DNA from: Aggregatilinea lenta
Lineage (GTDB): Bacteria > Chloroflexota > Anaerolineae > Aggregatilineales > Aggregatilineaceae
Assembly: GCF_003569045.1 (NCBI RefSeq)
Contig: NZ_BFCB01000003.1
Coordinates: 1,922,001 to 1,986,000, forward strand
Reading direction: 5' to 3'
Length of the DNA: 64,000 nucleotides
Below the pieces are notes generated by a model. That model worked only from the letters and a program-made list of their open reading frames with translations, was not told where the DNA came from and searched no databases. Made by a program: the position numbers and the translations under genes. Below are positions 8,579-16,491 of the stretch, piece after piece (the stretch's first letter is position 1; each line of letters starts with the position of its first letter).

Positions 8579-9559
8579 GTGGAAAATTCGACCATTACGG
8601 CGATTGAGGGAATTCGCGTTGGACATGCGCACAATGTGAACGGGCCGACCGGCTGCACGGTGATCCTGTGTCCGCCGGGCACGGTGGGCGGGGTGGATCA
8701 GCGCGGCGGTGCGCCCGGTACGCGCGAGACGGACCTGCTGCGGCCCGGCCACCTGGTGCAGCACGTCAACGCGATCCTGCTGGCGGGCGGCAGCGCCTAC
8801 GGGCTGGGCGCGGCGGGTGGCGTGATGCGTTATCTGGAGGCGCAGGGGCAGGGCCAGCCGACCCCGGCGGGTGTCGTACCGATCGTCCCGGCGGCGATCT
8901 TGTATGACCTGGACCTGGGCGACGCGCAGATCCGGCCCGACGCGGCGATGGGCTACGCGGCGTGCGAGGCCGCGTCCACCGGTCCGGTCGCGGAAGGCTG
9001 CGTCGGGGCCGGGACTGGGGCGCGCGTCGGCACGATGCTGGGACTGAGTTATGCGTGCAAGTCGGGCATCGGCAGCGCCATGATCGAGACGGAGAGCGGG
9101 ATCAAAGTCGGCGCGCTGGTGGCGGTGAACGCGGTTGGGGACGTGCTGGACGAACGCGGCGCGATCCTGGCCGGGGCGCGCGTGCCACCGGACGGGGTCG
9201 GCTTCGCGGACAGCATGGCGCTGCTGCGCGCCGCGATCACGATGAATCCGGCGAGCGCGGGCAACACCGTGATCGGCGTGGTGGCGACCAACGCGGCGCT
9301 GAATAAAGAAGAAATCAACAAGGTCGCGCAGATGGCCCATGACGGGCTGGCGCGGGCAGTTCGTCCGGCGCATACGCTGTTTGATGGCGATACGCTGTTT
9401 GCGCTGGCGACCGGATCGGGCGGTTGGGCGAATGTCAGCGCGGTCGGAGCGCTGGCCGCCGATGCAGTTGCCGCCGCGATCCGGCGCGCGGTGCGGGCCG
9501 CGACCTCGCTGGCCGGGCTGCCCGCGATCCGCGATCTCGGCGCAAACGATCAGGGTTGA
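8579..9559 (+). CDS. P1 family peptidase (DmpA/S58-like)
   Basis: The 326-residue protein resembles the P1/S58 aminopeptidase family, Ntn-type enzymes that cut themselves to free a nucleophile and then hydrolyse amide bonds of peptides. Family features visible are the N-terminal ITAIEGIRVGHA, the glycine-rich LLAGGSAYGLGAAGGVMRYLE, the VGAGTGARVG segment and NTVIGVVATNAAL (about residues 226-238), where self-cleavage and the nucleophilic Thr/Ser are expected. Translation starts at GTG (8579) behind a weak AGGA. It is transcribed divergently from coaX. The natural substrate is unknown. Confidence 0.82.
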   Translation: MENSTITAIEGIRVGHAHNVNGPTGCTVILCPPGTVGGVDQRGGAPGTRETDLLRPGHLVQHVNAILLAGGSAYGLGAAGGVMRYLEAQGQGQPTPAGVVPIVPAAILYDLDLGDAQIRPDAAMGYAACEAASTGPVAEGCVGAGTGARVGTMLGLSYACKSGIGSAMIETESGIKVGALVAVNAVGDVLDERGAILAGARVPPDGVGFADSMALLRAAITMNPASAGNTVIGVVATNAALNKEEINKVAQMAHDGLARAVRPAHTLFDGDTLFALATGSGGWANVSAVGALAADAVAAAIRRAVRAATSLAGLPAIRDLGANDQG

Positions 9560-9566
9560 GGCCGGC

Positions 9567-9947
9567 CTAACGACCGGACAGGTGCTCGCGCGCCAGTCGG
9601 TCGTACGCCTGCTCGGTGAGCGTCGAAAGCTCAGCCAGGAGCGGCTCGTCCACATTCTTGAAGTTGAAGCACGACTTGCCCTGCATGCGCTTCTTCAGAT
9701 TGTTCGAGAGGCCATCCAGCAGATCCGGGTACATGTAGACCGGCATCAGGTGATAGCTGACGTAGTTCTTTTTGATCTGCACCGCGCCGAAAAACAGCGG
9801 CTTCTTGTTGGGGCCATTGATGGGCGTGTCGAGATAATAATTGCCGGGCGTATCATGCACGACGACCATGTCCGGCGCGTGGCGCGCGAGCACCGCGCGA
9901 AGGCGGTTGAAGACGGCGTCGAAGTCGAGGGCTGAATTGGCGGGCAT
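9567..9947 (-). CDS. Uncharacterised DUF1801/YdhG-like protein
   Basis: This 126-residue protein has no membrane segment or signal peptide. The central KKPLFFGAVQIKKNYVSYHL and the later GKSCFNF segment recall small DUF1801/YdhG-like proteins of unknown function; the family name is tentative. It ends only seven bases from the convergent P1 peptidase. Upstream on its own strand are a TATAAT -10 (9982-9987) and a LexA-like palindrome covering the -35 position, so it may belong to the DNA-damage response. Confidence 0.6.
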   Translation of the reverse strand: MPANSALDFDAVFNRLRAVLARHAPDMVVVHDTPGNYYLDTPINGPNKKPLFFGAVQIKKNYVSYHLMPVYMYPDLLDGLSNNLKKRMQGKSCFNFKNVDEPLLAELSTLTEQAYDRLAREHLSGR

Positions 9948-9981
9948 GGGGGAGCGCTCCTTTTTACTTCTATTTCTGTCT

Positions 9982-9987
9982 ATTATA
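9982..9987 (-). promoter_or_regulatory. -10 element for the DUF1801-like gene
   Basis: A perfect TATAAT on the minus strand lies 35 bases upstream of the gene start at 9947. The -35 region would fall at about 10004-10010, inside the LexA-like palindrome, and is itself weak. Confidence 0.5.
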
Positions 9988-10005
9988 CGAAGTTTATGCC
10001 GGAAA

Positions 10006-10019
10006 CGAACATAAGTTCG
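10006..10019. promoter_or_regulatory. Candidate LexA (SOS) box
   Basis: CGAACATAAGTTCG is an inverted repeat of CGAAC with a four-base spacer, the pattern CGAAC-N4-GTTCG bound by LexA in Bacillus and related groups; A and T also pair at the flanks (10005 and 10020). It overlaps the -35 position of the minus-strand gene ending at 9567, an arrangement expected for a repressor. Confidence 0.5.
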
Positions 10020-10074
10020 TATTAAGGCGGGCGCAGCATTGCTCGGATGATTCCATTTTGGCCTTTTTCGGTGC

Positions 10075-10104
10075 TTGACATGCCGTCTGAGGCCGTGCTA
10101 TACT
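10075..10104 (+). promoter_or_regulatory. Sigma-70 promoter of the leader ORF/ABC exporter transcript
   Basis: A perfect TTGACA (10075-10080) is followed after 18 bases by TATACT (10099-10104). Transcription should begin near 10111, about 24 bases before the leader ORF. Confidence 0.8.
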
Positions 10105-10134
10105 GCCAACAGCTTATGAAAGGAGAAGGCGCAA

Positions 10135-10221
10135 ATGGCTATGTATACCACAAAAGTCTTGGCACATCGTTTTGACGGCATCGGAGCTGTTCCTTGTCGT
10201 ATTGCGCCTACTCGCCAATAG
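10135..10221 (+). CDS. 28-residue leader peptide before ABC exporter
   Basis: A short frame with ATG at 10135 follows AAAGGAG at ideal spacing and ends at TAG (10219-10221). It encodes 28 residues, starting MAMYTTKVLAHRF and ending CRIAPTRQ; a second in-frame ATG lies at 10141. It has no hydrophobic segment. It stands between a strong promoter and two terminator hairpins, the layout of a ribosome-mediated attenuator, so it is more likely a regulatory leader than a free protein. Its 3' end (TTGCGCCT, 10202-10209) is complementary to AGGCGCAA (10127-10134) beside its own start, so its translation may also be self-regulated. No homologue is recognised. Confidence 0.6.
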   Translation: MAMYTTKVLAHRFDGIGAVPCRIAPTRQ

Positions 10222-10242
10222 GTAACCTGTAAAGAGGTTCAT

Positions 10243-10272
10243 GGCCGTGGGCGCAAGCCCACGGCCTTTTTA
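10243..10272 (+). terminator. Terminator 1 of the exporter leader
   Basis: A perfect 10-bp stem (GGCCGTGGGC at 10243-10252 with 10257-10266, loop GCAA) is followed by TTTTTA. It lies 21 bases after the stop of the leader ORF and before the ABC genes, so transcription should end here unless the hairpin is prevented from forming. Confidence 0.85.
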
Positions 10273-10296
10273 TTTCCCCTTCGAGGGATCCAAGCC

Positions 10297-10333
10297 AAGC
10301 CGTGGGCACTTGCTCGCGGCTTTTTTGTTTTTT
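10297..10333 (+). terminator. Terminator 2 of the exporter leader
   Basis: An 8-bp stem (10297-10304 with 10315-10322, one G-U pair) leads into a long T-rich run. Its left arm includes GCCGTGGGC (10299-10307), which is exactly complementary to GCCCACGGC in the right arm of terminator 1 (10257-10265). That pairing would break both hairpins at once and so could act as an antiterminator. Confidence 0.7.
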
Positions 10334-10412
10334 CGCACAAGGATGGAATGCAGTGGAACACGGTCAGTTTGCAGAACCAGTTCTCGACGTGACCAGAGAA
10401 GGATTAGCAGCT

Positions 10413-11348
10413 ATGCGCAACCAGATTGATTCGTCGGTGCCCGCGCTCGTCGTGAACGATGTCGTGAAGCGCTTTCATGTGGCCTCTACCCCGTGGTGGC
10501 GGCAGATGCTGCGCGCCGGGAAGGGCGATCACAAGGGGGATCACAACGGGAGCGCCAGCAACGGTGAGACGCTCAAGGCGCGGCGCGGTAAGGAGATCAC
10601 CACCGCCGTGGACCACGTGTCTTTCGAGGTCCGGCGGCGCGAGATCTTCGGCGTGCTAGGGCCGAACGGCTCCGGCAAGTCCACGCTGATCCGGCTGCTC
10701 TCGACGCTGCTGCTGCCCGACGAGGGCACGATCGACGTGTTTGGGCTGGACGTGGTCCGGCATGAGATGCAGGTGAAACGCCTGATCAACCGCGTTTCGG
10801 TTGAGGCGGCGTTCTTCAAAAAGCTGAGTCCGAAGGAAAACTTGCTCTACGGCGCGCGGTTGTACGGCGTCTCGGGCAAGGAAGCGGACATCAAAGCACG
10901 CGAGATCCTGGGGCGGTTGGGCCTGCGTGGCAACGCCTACACCAGCCCGATGGAAGATATGAGCCGGGGCATGCAGCAGAAGGTCGCCATCGCACGCGCC
11001 TTCCTGACCCAGCCGATCCTGCTGCTGCTCGACGAGCCGACGACCGGCCTCGACCCGCGCTCGAAAATGGAAGTGCAGACGTTTGTGAACGAGCTGCGCG
11101 ACGTGCACGACGCGACGATCCTGATCACCACGCACGACATGAACGAGGCCGATGCGCTGTGCGACCGGATCGCCATTCTGGATGACGGCAAGATCGTGGC
11201 GATGGACACGCCCGCCGAGCTGAAGCGGTTGGTGCGCCGTAACGGGCACGAGCCGACGCTCGAAGAGGTGTTCATGGAGCTGACTGGCAAGAACCTCATC
11301 CAGGATGAAGACGTCGAAGACGCCGCGCCCGAAGCGGCCCAGGGCTAA
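10413..11348 (+). CDS. ABC-2 type exporter, ATP-binding subunit
   Basis: The 311-residue protein is the ATPase of an ABC exporter of the drug/polysaccharide (DrrA-like) type. It shows Walker A GPNGSGKST, a signature loop MSRGMQQKVAIA, Walker B LLLLDEPTTGLDP and the switch THD. A lysine-, glycine-rich insert lies before the core (about residues 30-65). GAGAAGGA precedes the ATG at 10413; an in-frame GTG at 10353 also has an AAGGA site and would add 20 residues. It is followed after 14 bases by its permease. Expression appears to be controlled by the leader and tandem terminators upstream. Confidence 0.9.
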   Translation: MRNQIDSSVPALVVNDVVKRFHVASTPWWRQMLRAGKGDHKGDHNGSASNGETLKARRGKEITTAVDHVSFEVRRREIFGVLGPNGSGKSTLIRLLSTLLLPDEGTIDVFGLDVVRHEMQVKRLINRVSVEAAFFKKLSPKENLLYGARLYGVSGKEADIKAREILGRLGLRGNAYTSPMEDMSRGMQQKVAIARAFLTQPILLLLDEPTTGLDPRSKMEVQTFVNELRDVHDATILITTHDMNEADALCDRIAILDDGKIVAMDTPAELKRLVRRNGHEPTLEEVFMELTGKNLIQDEDVEDAAPEAAQG

Positions 11349-11362
11349 GGAGGGCAGCAACG

Positions 11363-12193
11363 ATGATTCAGAACCTTCAGCTTGAAGCGCGTCAGTCCTA
11401 TGCGTTCGTGGCGCGGAACTTCAACCTCGTCAAGCGCTATTGGGGCTGGGAAGTGGTCTGGCTGTTTTACTCCATCGCCAATGCCCTTTCGGTGACCTTC
11501 ATCGGGGCGGGCGCGAGCGAGATCACGGGCCAGCAGTCACTCGACACGAATTTCCTGATCACGTACCTGTTGGTAGGTACGCTGGTGTGGCACTTTTTAT
11601 CCGGCATCTTTAACAACGTGAGCGAGATGATCGCCTGGGAGCGGTGGGAAGGGACCATCGAGTATACCTTTATGGCCCCGGTCCGGCGCTTCAACCAGAT
11701 GATCGGCCAGACACTGTTCGCCGTGCTGTATGCATTCATGTTTACGGTGGTGATTGGCGTCGTGGTCGCGTCGTTCTTCGACCTGCACTTCTACGGTGCG
11801 GATTTCGTAAGCGCGGCGGGTATCTTGCTGGTCGGCAGCGTGTCGTTCGTGGGTATCGGCGTGGTGGCATCGATTTTGCCCCTCCTGTACCCGGAGCGCG
11901 GCGCGCAGATGACAAACATCGTGCAGGCGTTGTTCTTGCTGGTTTCTGGCGTGTATTACCCGGTGAGCGTGCTGCCGGACTGGCTCCAGGTGCTGTCGCG
12001 GCTGTCGCCTGCGACCTACGTCCTGGAAGGTATGCGCGCGGCGCTGCTCCCGGATCAATCCACCGCCGCTCCGACTCATTACGTGTGGCCTTTACTCTTA
12101 ATGGGCATTGTGATGCTCCCGCTGGGCGTCTACCTGTTCCAGCGCGCGGAGCGTTATACGAAGCGCACGGGAAAGCTGAAACGCAACGGTTAG
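11363..12193 (+). CDS. ABC-2 type exporter, permease subunit
   Basis: The 276-residue membrane protein has about six hydrophobic helices and the features of ABC-2 permeases: an N-terminal amphipathic segment (SYAFVARNFNLVKRYWGWE), central helices, and the late motif FLLVSGVYYPVSVLPDWLQ with the following LSPATYVLEGMR. AAGGAGGG precedes the ATG. It pairs with the upstream ATPase. Substrate is unknown; the type is used for drugs, lipids or polysaccharide precursors. Confidence 0.88.
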   Translation: MIQNLQLEARQSYAFVARNFNLVKRYWGWEVVWLFYSIANALSVTFIGAGASEITGQQSLDTNFLITYLLVGTLVWHFLSGIFNNVSEMIAWERWEGTIEYTFMAPVRRFNQMIGQTLFAVLYAFMFTVVIGVVVASFFDLHFYGADFVSAAGILLVGSVSFVGIGVVASILPLLYPERGAQMTNIVQALFLLVSGVYYPVSVLPDWLQVLSRLSPATYVLEGMRAALLPDQSTAAPTHYVWPLLLMGIVMLPLGVYLFQRAERYTKRTGKLKRNG

Positions 12194-12239
12194 GCCGCTG
12201 CACAGCTTGCCCGTGATGCCGACGAAAGGAACTGTCGCC

Positions 12240-13040
12240 GTGAGTACGTTAACGATGACCACGACCGACATAAAACTCGACAAAGCGAATAGTGCATGGA
12301 CCCGCCAGGTGGCGGCAGGTTGGGCGCGCCGGATGATGTCCGGTGGCTCGCCAGGCACATGGGCACAGAATACCGAACACGAGGTTCAGTTTGCAGTACG
12401 CGCGCTCGGCCTGCATCCCGGCGACCGGGTGCTGGATCTGGGCTGCGGGTGGGGGCGTCACAGCTTGCCGCTCGCCGCGTACGGGCTGAATGTTACCGGC
12501 CTGGACCTTTCACGAGACTTGCTATCCGTCGCGCGCTACAACGCACGGCGGCATGGACTGGCCGTCAACTGGGTGGAAGCCAACGTCATGAACCTGCCGC
12601 TGAGCGGTGCGTTCGACGCGGTGGCCCAGTTTTGCGGCAACCTGCTGACGTGGTTCTCTAGCCGGGAGCAGGCGCTCTACGCGCTGGAGAACGTCGCGGC
12701 CCTGCTGCGACCCGGCGGGCGCGTCCTGCTCGGCGCAAGCGACTGGCAGCACGAGCTGCCGAAACGCGCGCAGGACTGGGACGAGTGGGATGGCGGGGCG
12801 GCGATCTACCGCTACCGCTTCGACCGCCGCGAACGTTTCTACGAGGCGCAGACGGTCGTCTTCGGCCCGGAGCACCGGCGCGCGGAGTTCTGGCGCCGGG
12901 CATGGTGGCCGTCGGCGGAAGACATGGAAGACCTGTTCGACGAGGTGGGGCTGCGGGTTCTGCTGCGCGCGAATGGGTGCAGCCAGGCATCGTACGACCC
13001 AAACGCGGAAGGCTTAGTCTACGTCCTGGTGCGGGAATGA
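12240..13040 (+). CDS. Class I SAM-dependent methyltransferase
   Basis: The 266-residue protein has the SAM-binding motif RVLDLGCGWGRHSLPLA, an acidic loop GLDLSRDLL, and VNWVEANVMNLPL, typical of class I methyltransferases acting on small molecules. The start is taken as GTG (12240), nine bases after AAAGGA; an ATG 33 bases upstream lacks a ribosome site. It follows the ABC permease by 46 bases in the same direction, so it may modify what the exporter carries, or a cell component linked to it. It does not show rRNA dimethyltransferase (Erm) features. Confidence 0.82.
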   Translation: MSTLTMTTTDIKLDKANSAWTRQVAAGWARRMMSGGSPGTWAQNTEHEVQFAVRALGLHPGDRVLDLGCGWGRHSLPLAAYGLNVTGLDLSRDLLSVARYNARRHGLAVNWVEANVMNLPLSGAFDAVAQFCGNLLTWFSSREQALYALENVAALLRPGGRVLLGASDWQHELPKRAQDWDEWDGGAAIYRYRFDRRERFYEAQTVVFGPEHRRAEFWRRAWWPSAEDMEDLFDEVGLRVLLRANGCSQASYDPNAEGLVYVLVRE

Positions 13041-13053
13041 TCCCGCGCCAGGC

Positions 13054-14016
13054 TTATGGCACCTCCGAGCGTGCCATCTCACGCGGGGAGTCGGTGGGGA
13101 TCGCCAGATTCTGCACCGACTTCTTGCTCATCCAGTCGTCCAGCGAGACGCAGATCTCCGCGCCCAGCAGCACGATGATCGCCGTGAGGTAAATCCACAG
13201 CATGGTGATGATCAGCGTGGCGACTGGGCCATACACGGCGTTGTAGGACGCGAAGTTATCCAGGTACCAGGCGAACAGCCGCTTGGCGATCTCCCAGGAG
13301 GACCCGGCGAGGAAGGCCGCGACCCAGATCGCGTCCCAGCGGACGCGGCGGCGCGGCACGAAGCGGTAGAGGAAGCCGAAGATCGCCACGCTGAGGCTGA
13401 GCGGCACGATCAGCGCGCCCATTGACAGCCACGACGACGCGTTGTAGAACATCAACAGGTCGAGCAGGCCGAAGAGCAGCGAGGTCGCCAGCGACGCAAC
13501 GAGCAGTGACCCCAGCGACACCACGATCACCAGGCCGAACAGCCGCTGCTGCCATGTGTTGCGTGGGTTCGTGTCGCGGAAGGTGCGGCTGAGCGCCGAC
13601 GACAGCCCCGAAAACAATCCCAGCCCGGACCACAGCAGTGAAATCGCGGCCACGATCCCGAAGCCGCTGCGCTGCTTGAGCGCCTCCGCGATGTTGTCCT
13701 GAATGAAGCTGGAGGTGGACGCCGGCAGGAACAGCCGCAGCACGTCGTTCATCTGGTTGTGGGCGGCGGCAGGGCCGAGCACCGTGCCGATCGAGATCAG
13801 CAGCAGCAGGATCAGCGGGAATAACGAAAAAATGGCGTAATACGACAGCGCAGCCGCCTCGCGCAGGCCCTGCTTGCTGAAGCGGTAAATTGCACGCCAT
13901 AAGTGGTAGAGCAGGCCGTCGGTCATGGCGTTGGCCAGAATCCACCAGCGCTCGTAGAACCGCAGGGCGTTGCGGTCCGTGCTGCGTGTCGGGATTTTTT
14001 CTGCCGTTGATGTCAT
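13054..14016 (-). CDS. YihY/BrkB family membrane protein
   Basis: The 320-residue protein has six predicted membrane helices and the conserved YihY/BrkB opening, with a WRAIYRFSKQGLREAAALSYY segment (about 39-59) followed by a helix rich in Leu and Ile, and a C-terminal YGPVATLIITMLWIYLTAIIVLLG segment. Older annotations call this family ribonuclease BN, but that activity belongs to another protein; the function of YihY is not settled, and export of small molecules has been suggested. It is convergent with the methyltransferase. Confidence 0.85.
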   Translation of the reverse strand: MTSTAEKIPTRSTDRNALRFYERWWILANAMTDGLLYHLWRAIYRFSKQGLREAAALSYYAIFSLFPLILLLLISIGTVLGPAAAHNQMNDVLRLFLPASTSSFIQDNIAEALKQRSGFGIVAAISLLWSGLGLFSGLSSALSRTFRDTNPRNTWQQRLFGLVIVVSLGSLLVASLATSLLFGLLDLLMFYNASSWLSMGALIVPLSLSVAIFGFLYRFVPRRRVRWDAIWVAAFLAGSSWEIAKRLFAWYLDNFASYNAVYGPVATLIITMLWIYLTAIIVLLGAEICVSLDDWMSKKSVQNLAIPTDSPREMARSEVP

Positions 14017-14221
14017 GAACTCATGCCTGCTGCCTGGATCACCCTTGTGCTATAGTTAGTAGAGAGCGCCGCGACGCGGATGGGTCGCGCGTGCGGCCTC
14101 CGATGCGCCACCCCAGCGGATCACTTTCCTCGACAGGCGCAAGCGCCGGTGGGGTCGAAGAATTGAACGTACCTTGATGTTCCATGATCTTGCTTAAGCA
14201 GACTTTAACACAAACCGAGTC

Positions 14222-14833
14222 ATGATTAAAGCGCTCATCCTTGATTTTGGCGGCGTGATCGTGCGGACTGAAGACTATGCGCCGCGCTACGCCTGGGACC
14301 ACCGGCTGAATCTGCCGCCCGGCAGCGCGGAGCGGGCCGTGCATGGCAGCGACGCGTGGATGCAGGCGCAGTTGGGCCATTTGGACGATGCGGCGTACTG
14401 GAACGCGGTCGCGGCGGCGCTGGGACTTGCGCCGGACCTGATCCCGGATTTTGCGCGCGACTACTTCAGCGGCGACCGGCTGAACGCCGAGCTGATGGAC
14501 CTCGTGCGCGACCTGCGCAGGCGCGGACTGCGCACGGCAATTCTCAGCAACGACCGGCCCCAACTGGCCGAGAAGATTCGCGGGCTGGGCGTCGGGCCGC
14601 TGTTCGACGCAATCGTCATTTCTTCGCACCTGGGCGTGATGAAGCCCGACCGGGACGCATACGATGCGGTGCTGGCCGCGCTGGATGTCGCGCCGGGCGA
14701 GAGCGTATTCGTGGACGACGCGCCGCGCAATGTGGAAGGCGCGCGGACGGTGGGTATGCACGCGATCCACTACCGGGACAACGCCGGGGTGCGGGCTGCG
14801 CTGGACCGGCTGCTGGTGGAGCAGGGTGCATGA
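14222..14833 (+). CDS. HAD-superfamily phosphatase (IA variant 3, YihX-like)
   Basis: The 203-residue protein is a HAD hydrolase. Motif I is LDFGGVIV, in which the usual second Asp is Gly, as in YihX-type sugar-phosphate phosphatases; motif II is AILSND, motif III the Lys of MKPDRDAY, and motif IV FVDDAPRNVEGA. A helical cap lies between motifs I and II. The ribosome site is weak. The stop overlaps the start of the next gene (ATGA), so the two are translated together. Substrate is unknown, probably a small sugar phosphate. Confidence 0.82.
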   Translation: MIKALILDFGGVIVRTEDYAPRYAWDHRLNLPPGSAERAVHGSDAWMQAQLGHLDDAAYWNAVAAALGLAPDLIPDFARDYFSGDRLNAELMDLVRDLRRRGLRTAILSNDRPQLAEKIRGLGVGPLFDAIVISSHLGVMKPDRDAYDAVLAALDVAPGESVFVDDAPRNVEGARTVGMHAIHYRDNAGVRAALDRLLVEQGA

Positions 14834-15636
14834 CTGAACCGCGCCGGGTGGTCGAGACGTTCGACGGGGATTGGTCCGCGCGCTGGTCGCCGTGGACCGC
14901 CGGATGCGGTACGGTGGATCCGGTGGACGGCGCGCTGCGCTGCACGATGGACGGCGCAACCGCGCAGCAGTACAGCGACGCGCAGATCACCGACTATGCC
15001 GGGCTGGCGCGGCGCGACTACCCGTGGCGGCCTCCGTTGCGCCTGACAGTGCGGGCGTGGTTGTCGCATCCGCAGGACGCGCTGCGGGGCACGGCAGGCT
15101 TCGGTTTCTGGAACCAGCCGTTCGTCCCGTCGATCCATGCGCTGCCGCGTCTGCCGCGCGCGGCGTGGTTCTTCTTCGGATCGGCACCCAACGACATGGC
15201 GCTGGCACAGGGCGTGCCCGGCTGGGGCTGGAAGGCCGCCGTGCTGGACGCCAGCCGCCCTGCCTTTCTGGCGCTGGCCCCCTTTGCGCCGTTGGGCTTC
15301 CTGCTGATGCGCGTGCCTGCGCTATACCGCCGCCTGTGGCCGGTTGGACAGCGCGCGCTGGGCGTCGCGGAGGCGCTGCTGCCCGTGGACCTTGACACGC
15401 CGCACATCTATACGCTGGAATGGCGGCGCAGCGGGGTGCGGTTCGCGGTCGATGGGCAGCCCGTGCTCGATACGCCCCGCTCGCCGCGCGGCCCGCTGGG
15501 CTTCATCGCATGGGTGGACAATCAGTACGCGGTCGTGACGCCGCAAGGCCGCTTCAAATTCGGCTGTTTGACCCCGCCGGGCGCGCAGTGGCTCGCCCTG
15601 GACCGCATCGAAATCGAGCCTTTACCGCCTCATTAG
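14830..15636 (+). CDS. Uncharacterised protein, possible concanavalin-like beta-sandwich
   Basis: The 268-residue protein has no signal peptide. It is rich in Trp and beta-strand-like segments (VVETFDGDWSARWSPW; FGFWNQPFVPSI; AWFFFGSAPNDMAL; HIYTLEWRRSGVRFAVDG; GPLGFIAWVDNQ), a pattern seen in LamG/GH16-like lectin folds, where the strand pair before the end often reads YTLEW...VDG. A hydrophobic helix occurs at about 150-170. It is coupled to the HAD gene upstream. No family is recognised with certainty and no catalytic motif is evident. Confidence 0.55.
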   Translation: MTEPRRVVETFDGDWSARWSPWTAGCGTVDPVDGALRCTMDGATAQQYSDAQITDYAGLARRDYPWRPPLRLTVRAWLSHPQDALRGTAGFGFWNQPFVPSIHALPRLPRAAWFFFGSAPNDMALAQGVPGWGWKAAVLDASRPAFLALAPFAPLGFLLMRVPALYRRLWPVGQRALGVAEALLPVDLDTPHIYTLEWRRSGVRFAVDGQPVLDTPRSPRGPLGFIAWVDNQYAVVTPQGRFKFGCLTPPGAQWLALDRIEIEPLPPH

Positions 15637-15711
15637 GGTTGTAATCTCATAGCAGCCCCTTTCTCACAGCGCCGCATCTATCCCGGCACATCCACCAGCG
15701 AAGGACCGTCG

Positions 15712-16491
15712 ATGGACACTTCTATGCGTTTCAAAGGCAAGGTCGCGCTGATCACCGGCAGCGGGCGCGGCATCGGCAGGATGATTGCGCTGCGCTTCGC
15801 GCGTGAAGGCGCGGATGTGGTGATCAACTATTTCCGCAACCGCACACCCGCCGAAGAAACTGCCGCCGAAGTCGAGGCGCTGGGCCGCCGGGCGCTCATC
15901 GTACGTGCGGATGTGGGCGAGCCGGAGGACATCGCGCGGCTGGTGGACGAGACGGCGGCGCGGTTGGGCGGCCTGGACATTCTGGTGCACAACGCCGCGT
16001 CCGGCTACAACCGCCCGGTGATGGATCAGCGCGTGAAGGGCTGGGATTGGACGCTAAACATCAACGCGCGCGCGGCGTTGTTCCTGGCGCAGCGGGCCGC
16101 GCCGCACATGCAGGCACGCGGCGGTGGCGCGATGGTGACGATTTCGAGCGTTGGGGCGGTGCGCGTGCTGCCGGAGTACGTGGTGGTTGGCGCGTCGAAG
16201 GCGGCCCTGGAGGCGGTGACACGCTACCTGGCCGTAGAGTTGGCGCCGATGAAGATCGTGGTCAATGCGGTGTCGGCGGGCATGGTTGAAACCGACGCGC
16301 TGAAGCACTTCCCCAATCTGCGCGAGCACTTTGAGGAACAGTTCGCCTATGCGCTGGAGCACACCCCGGCGGGGAAGGTCGTCACGCCGGAGGATATCGC
16401 CTCGGCGGTGGCGTTTTTATGCTCGCCGGACGCGTTTATGATCCGGGGGCAGACGCTGCTGGTGGATGGCGGCGCGACGCTGGGCTTTTAG
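15712..16491 (+). CDS. fabL: Enoyl-[acyl-carrier-protein] reductase FabL-like (SDR)
   Basis: The 259-residue short-chain dehydrogenase has the NADP site TGSGRGIGRMIAL and the catalytic order Ser (SSVGAVR), Tyr (YVVVGASK) and Lys (SKAALEAVTRYLA). Segments such as HNAASGYNRPVMD, WDWTLNINARA, NAVSAGMVETDALKHFPN and MIRGQTLLVDGG follow Bacillus FabL closely, and this suggests the NADPH enoyl-ACP reductase of fatty acid elongation rather than a general FabG. GAAGGA precedes the ATG at 15712; a second ATG at 15724 is possible. Its stop overlaps by three bases the end of the convergent kinase gene. Confidence 0.78.
   Translation: MDTSMRFKGKVALITGSGRGIGRMIALRFAREGADVVINYFRNRTPAEETAAEVEALGRRALIVRADVGEPEDIARLVDETAARLGGLDILVHNAASGYNRPVMDQRVKGWDWTLNINARAALFLAQRAAPHMQARGGGAMVTISSVGAVRVLPEYVVVGASKAALEAVTRYLAVELAPMKIVVNAVSAGMVETDALKHFPNLREHFEEQFAYALEHTPAGKVVTPEDIASAVAFLCSPDAFMIRGQTLLVDGGATLGF

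Noticed and set aside
12240-13040. Erm-type rRNA methyltransferase under attenuation
   Set aside because: The protein has a general SAM-binding fold but lacks Erm features, so a ribosome-resistance role is not claimed.
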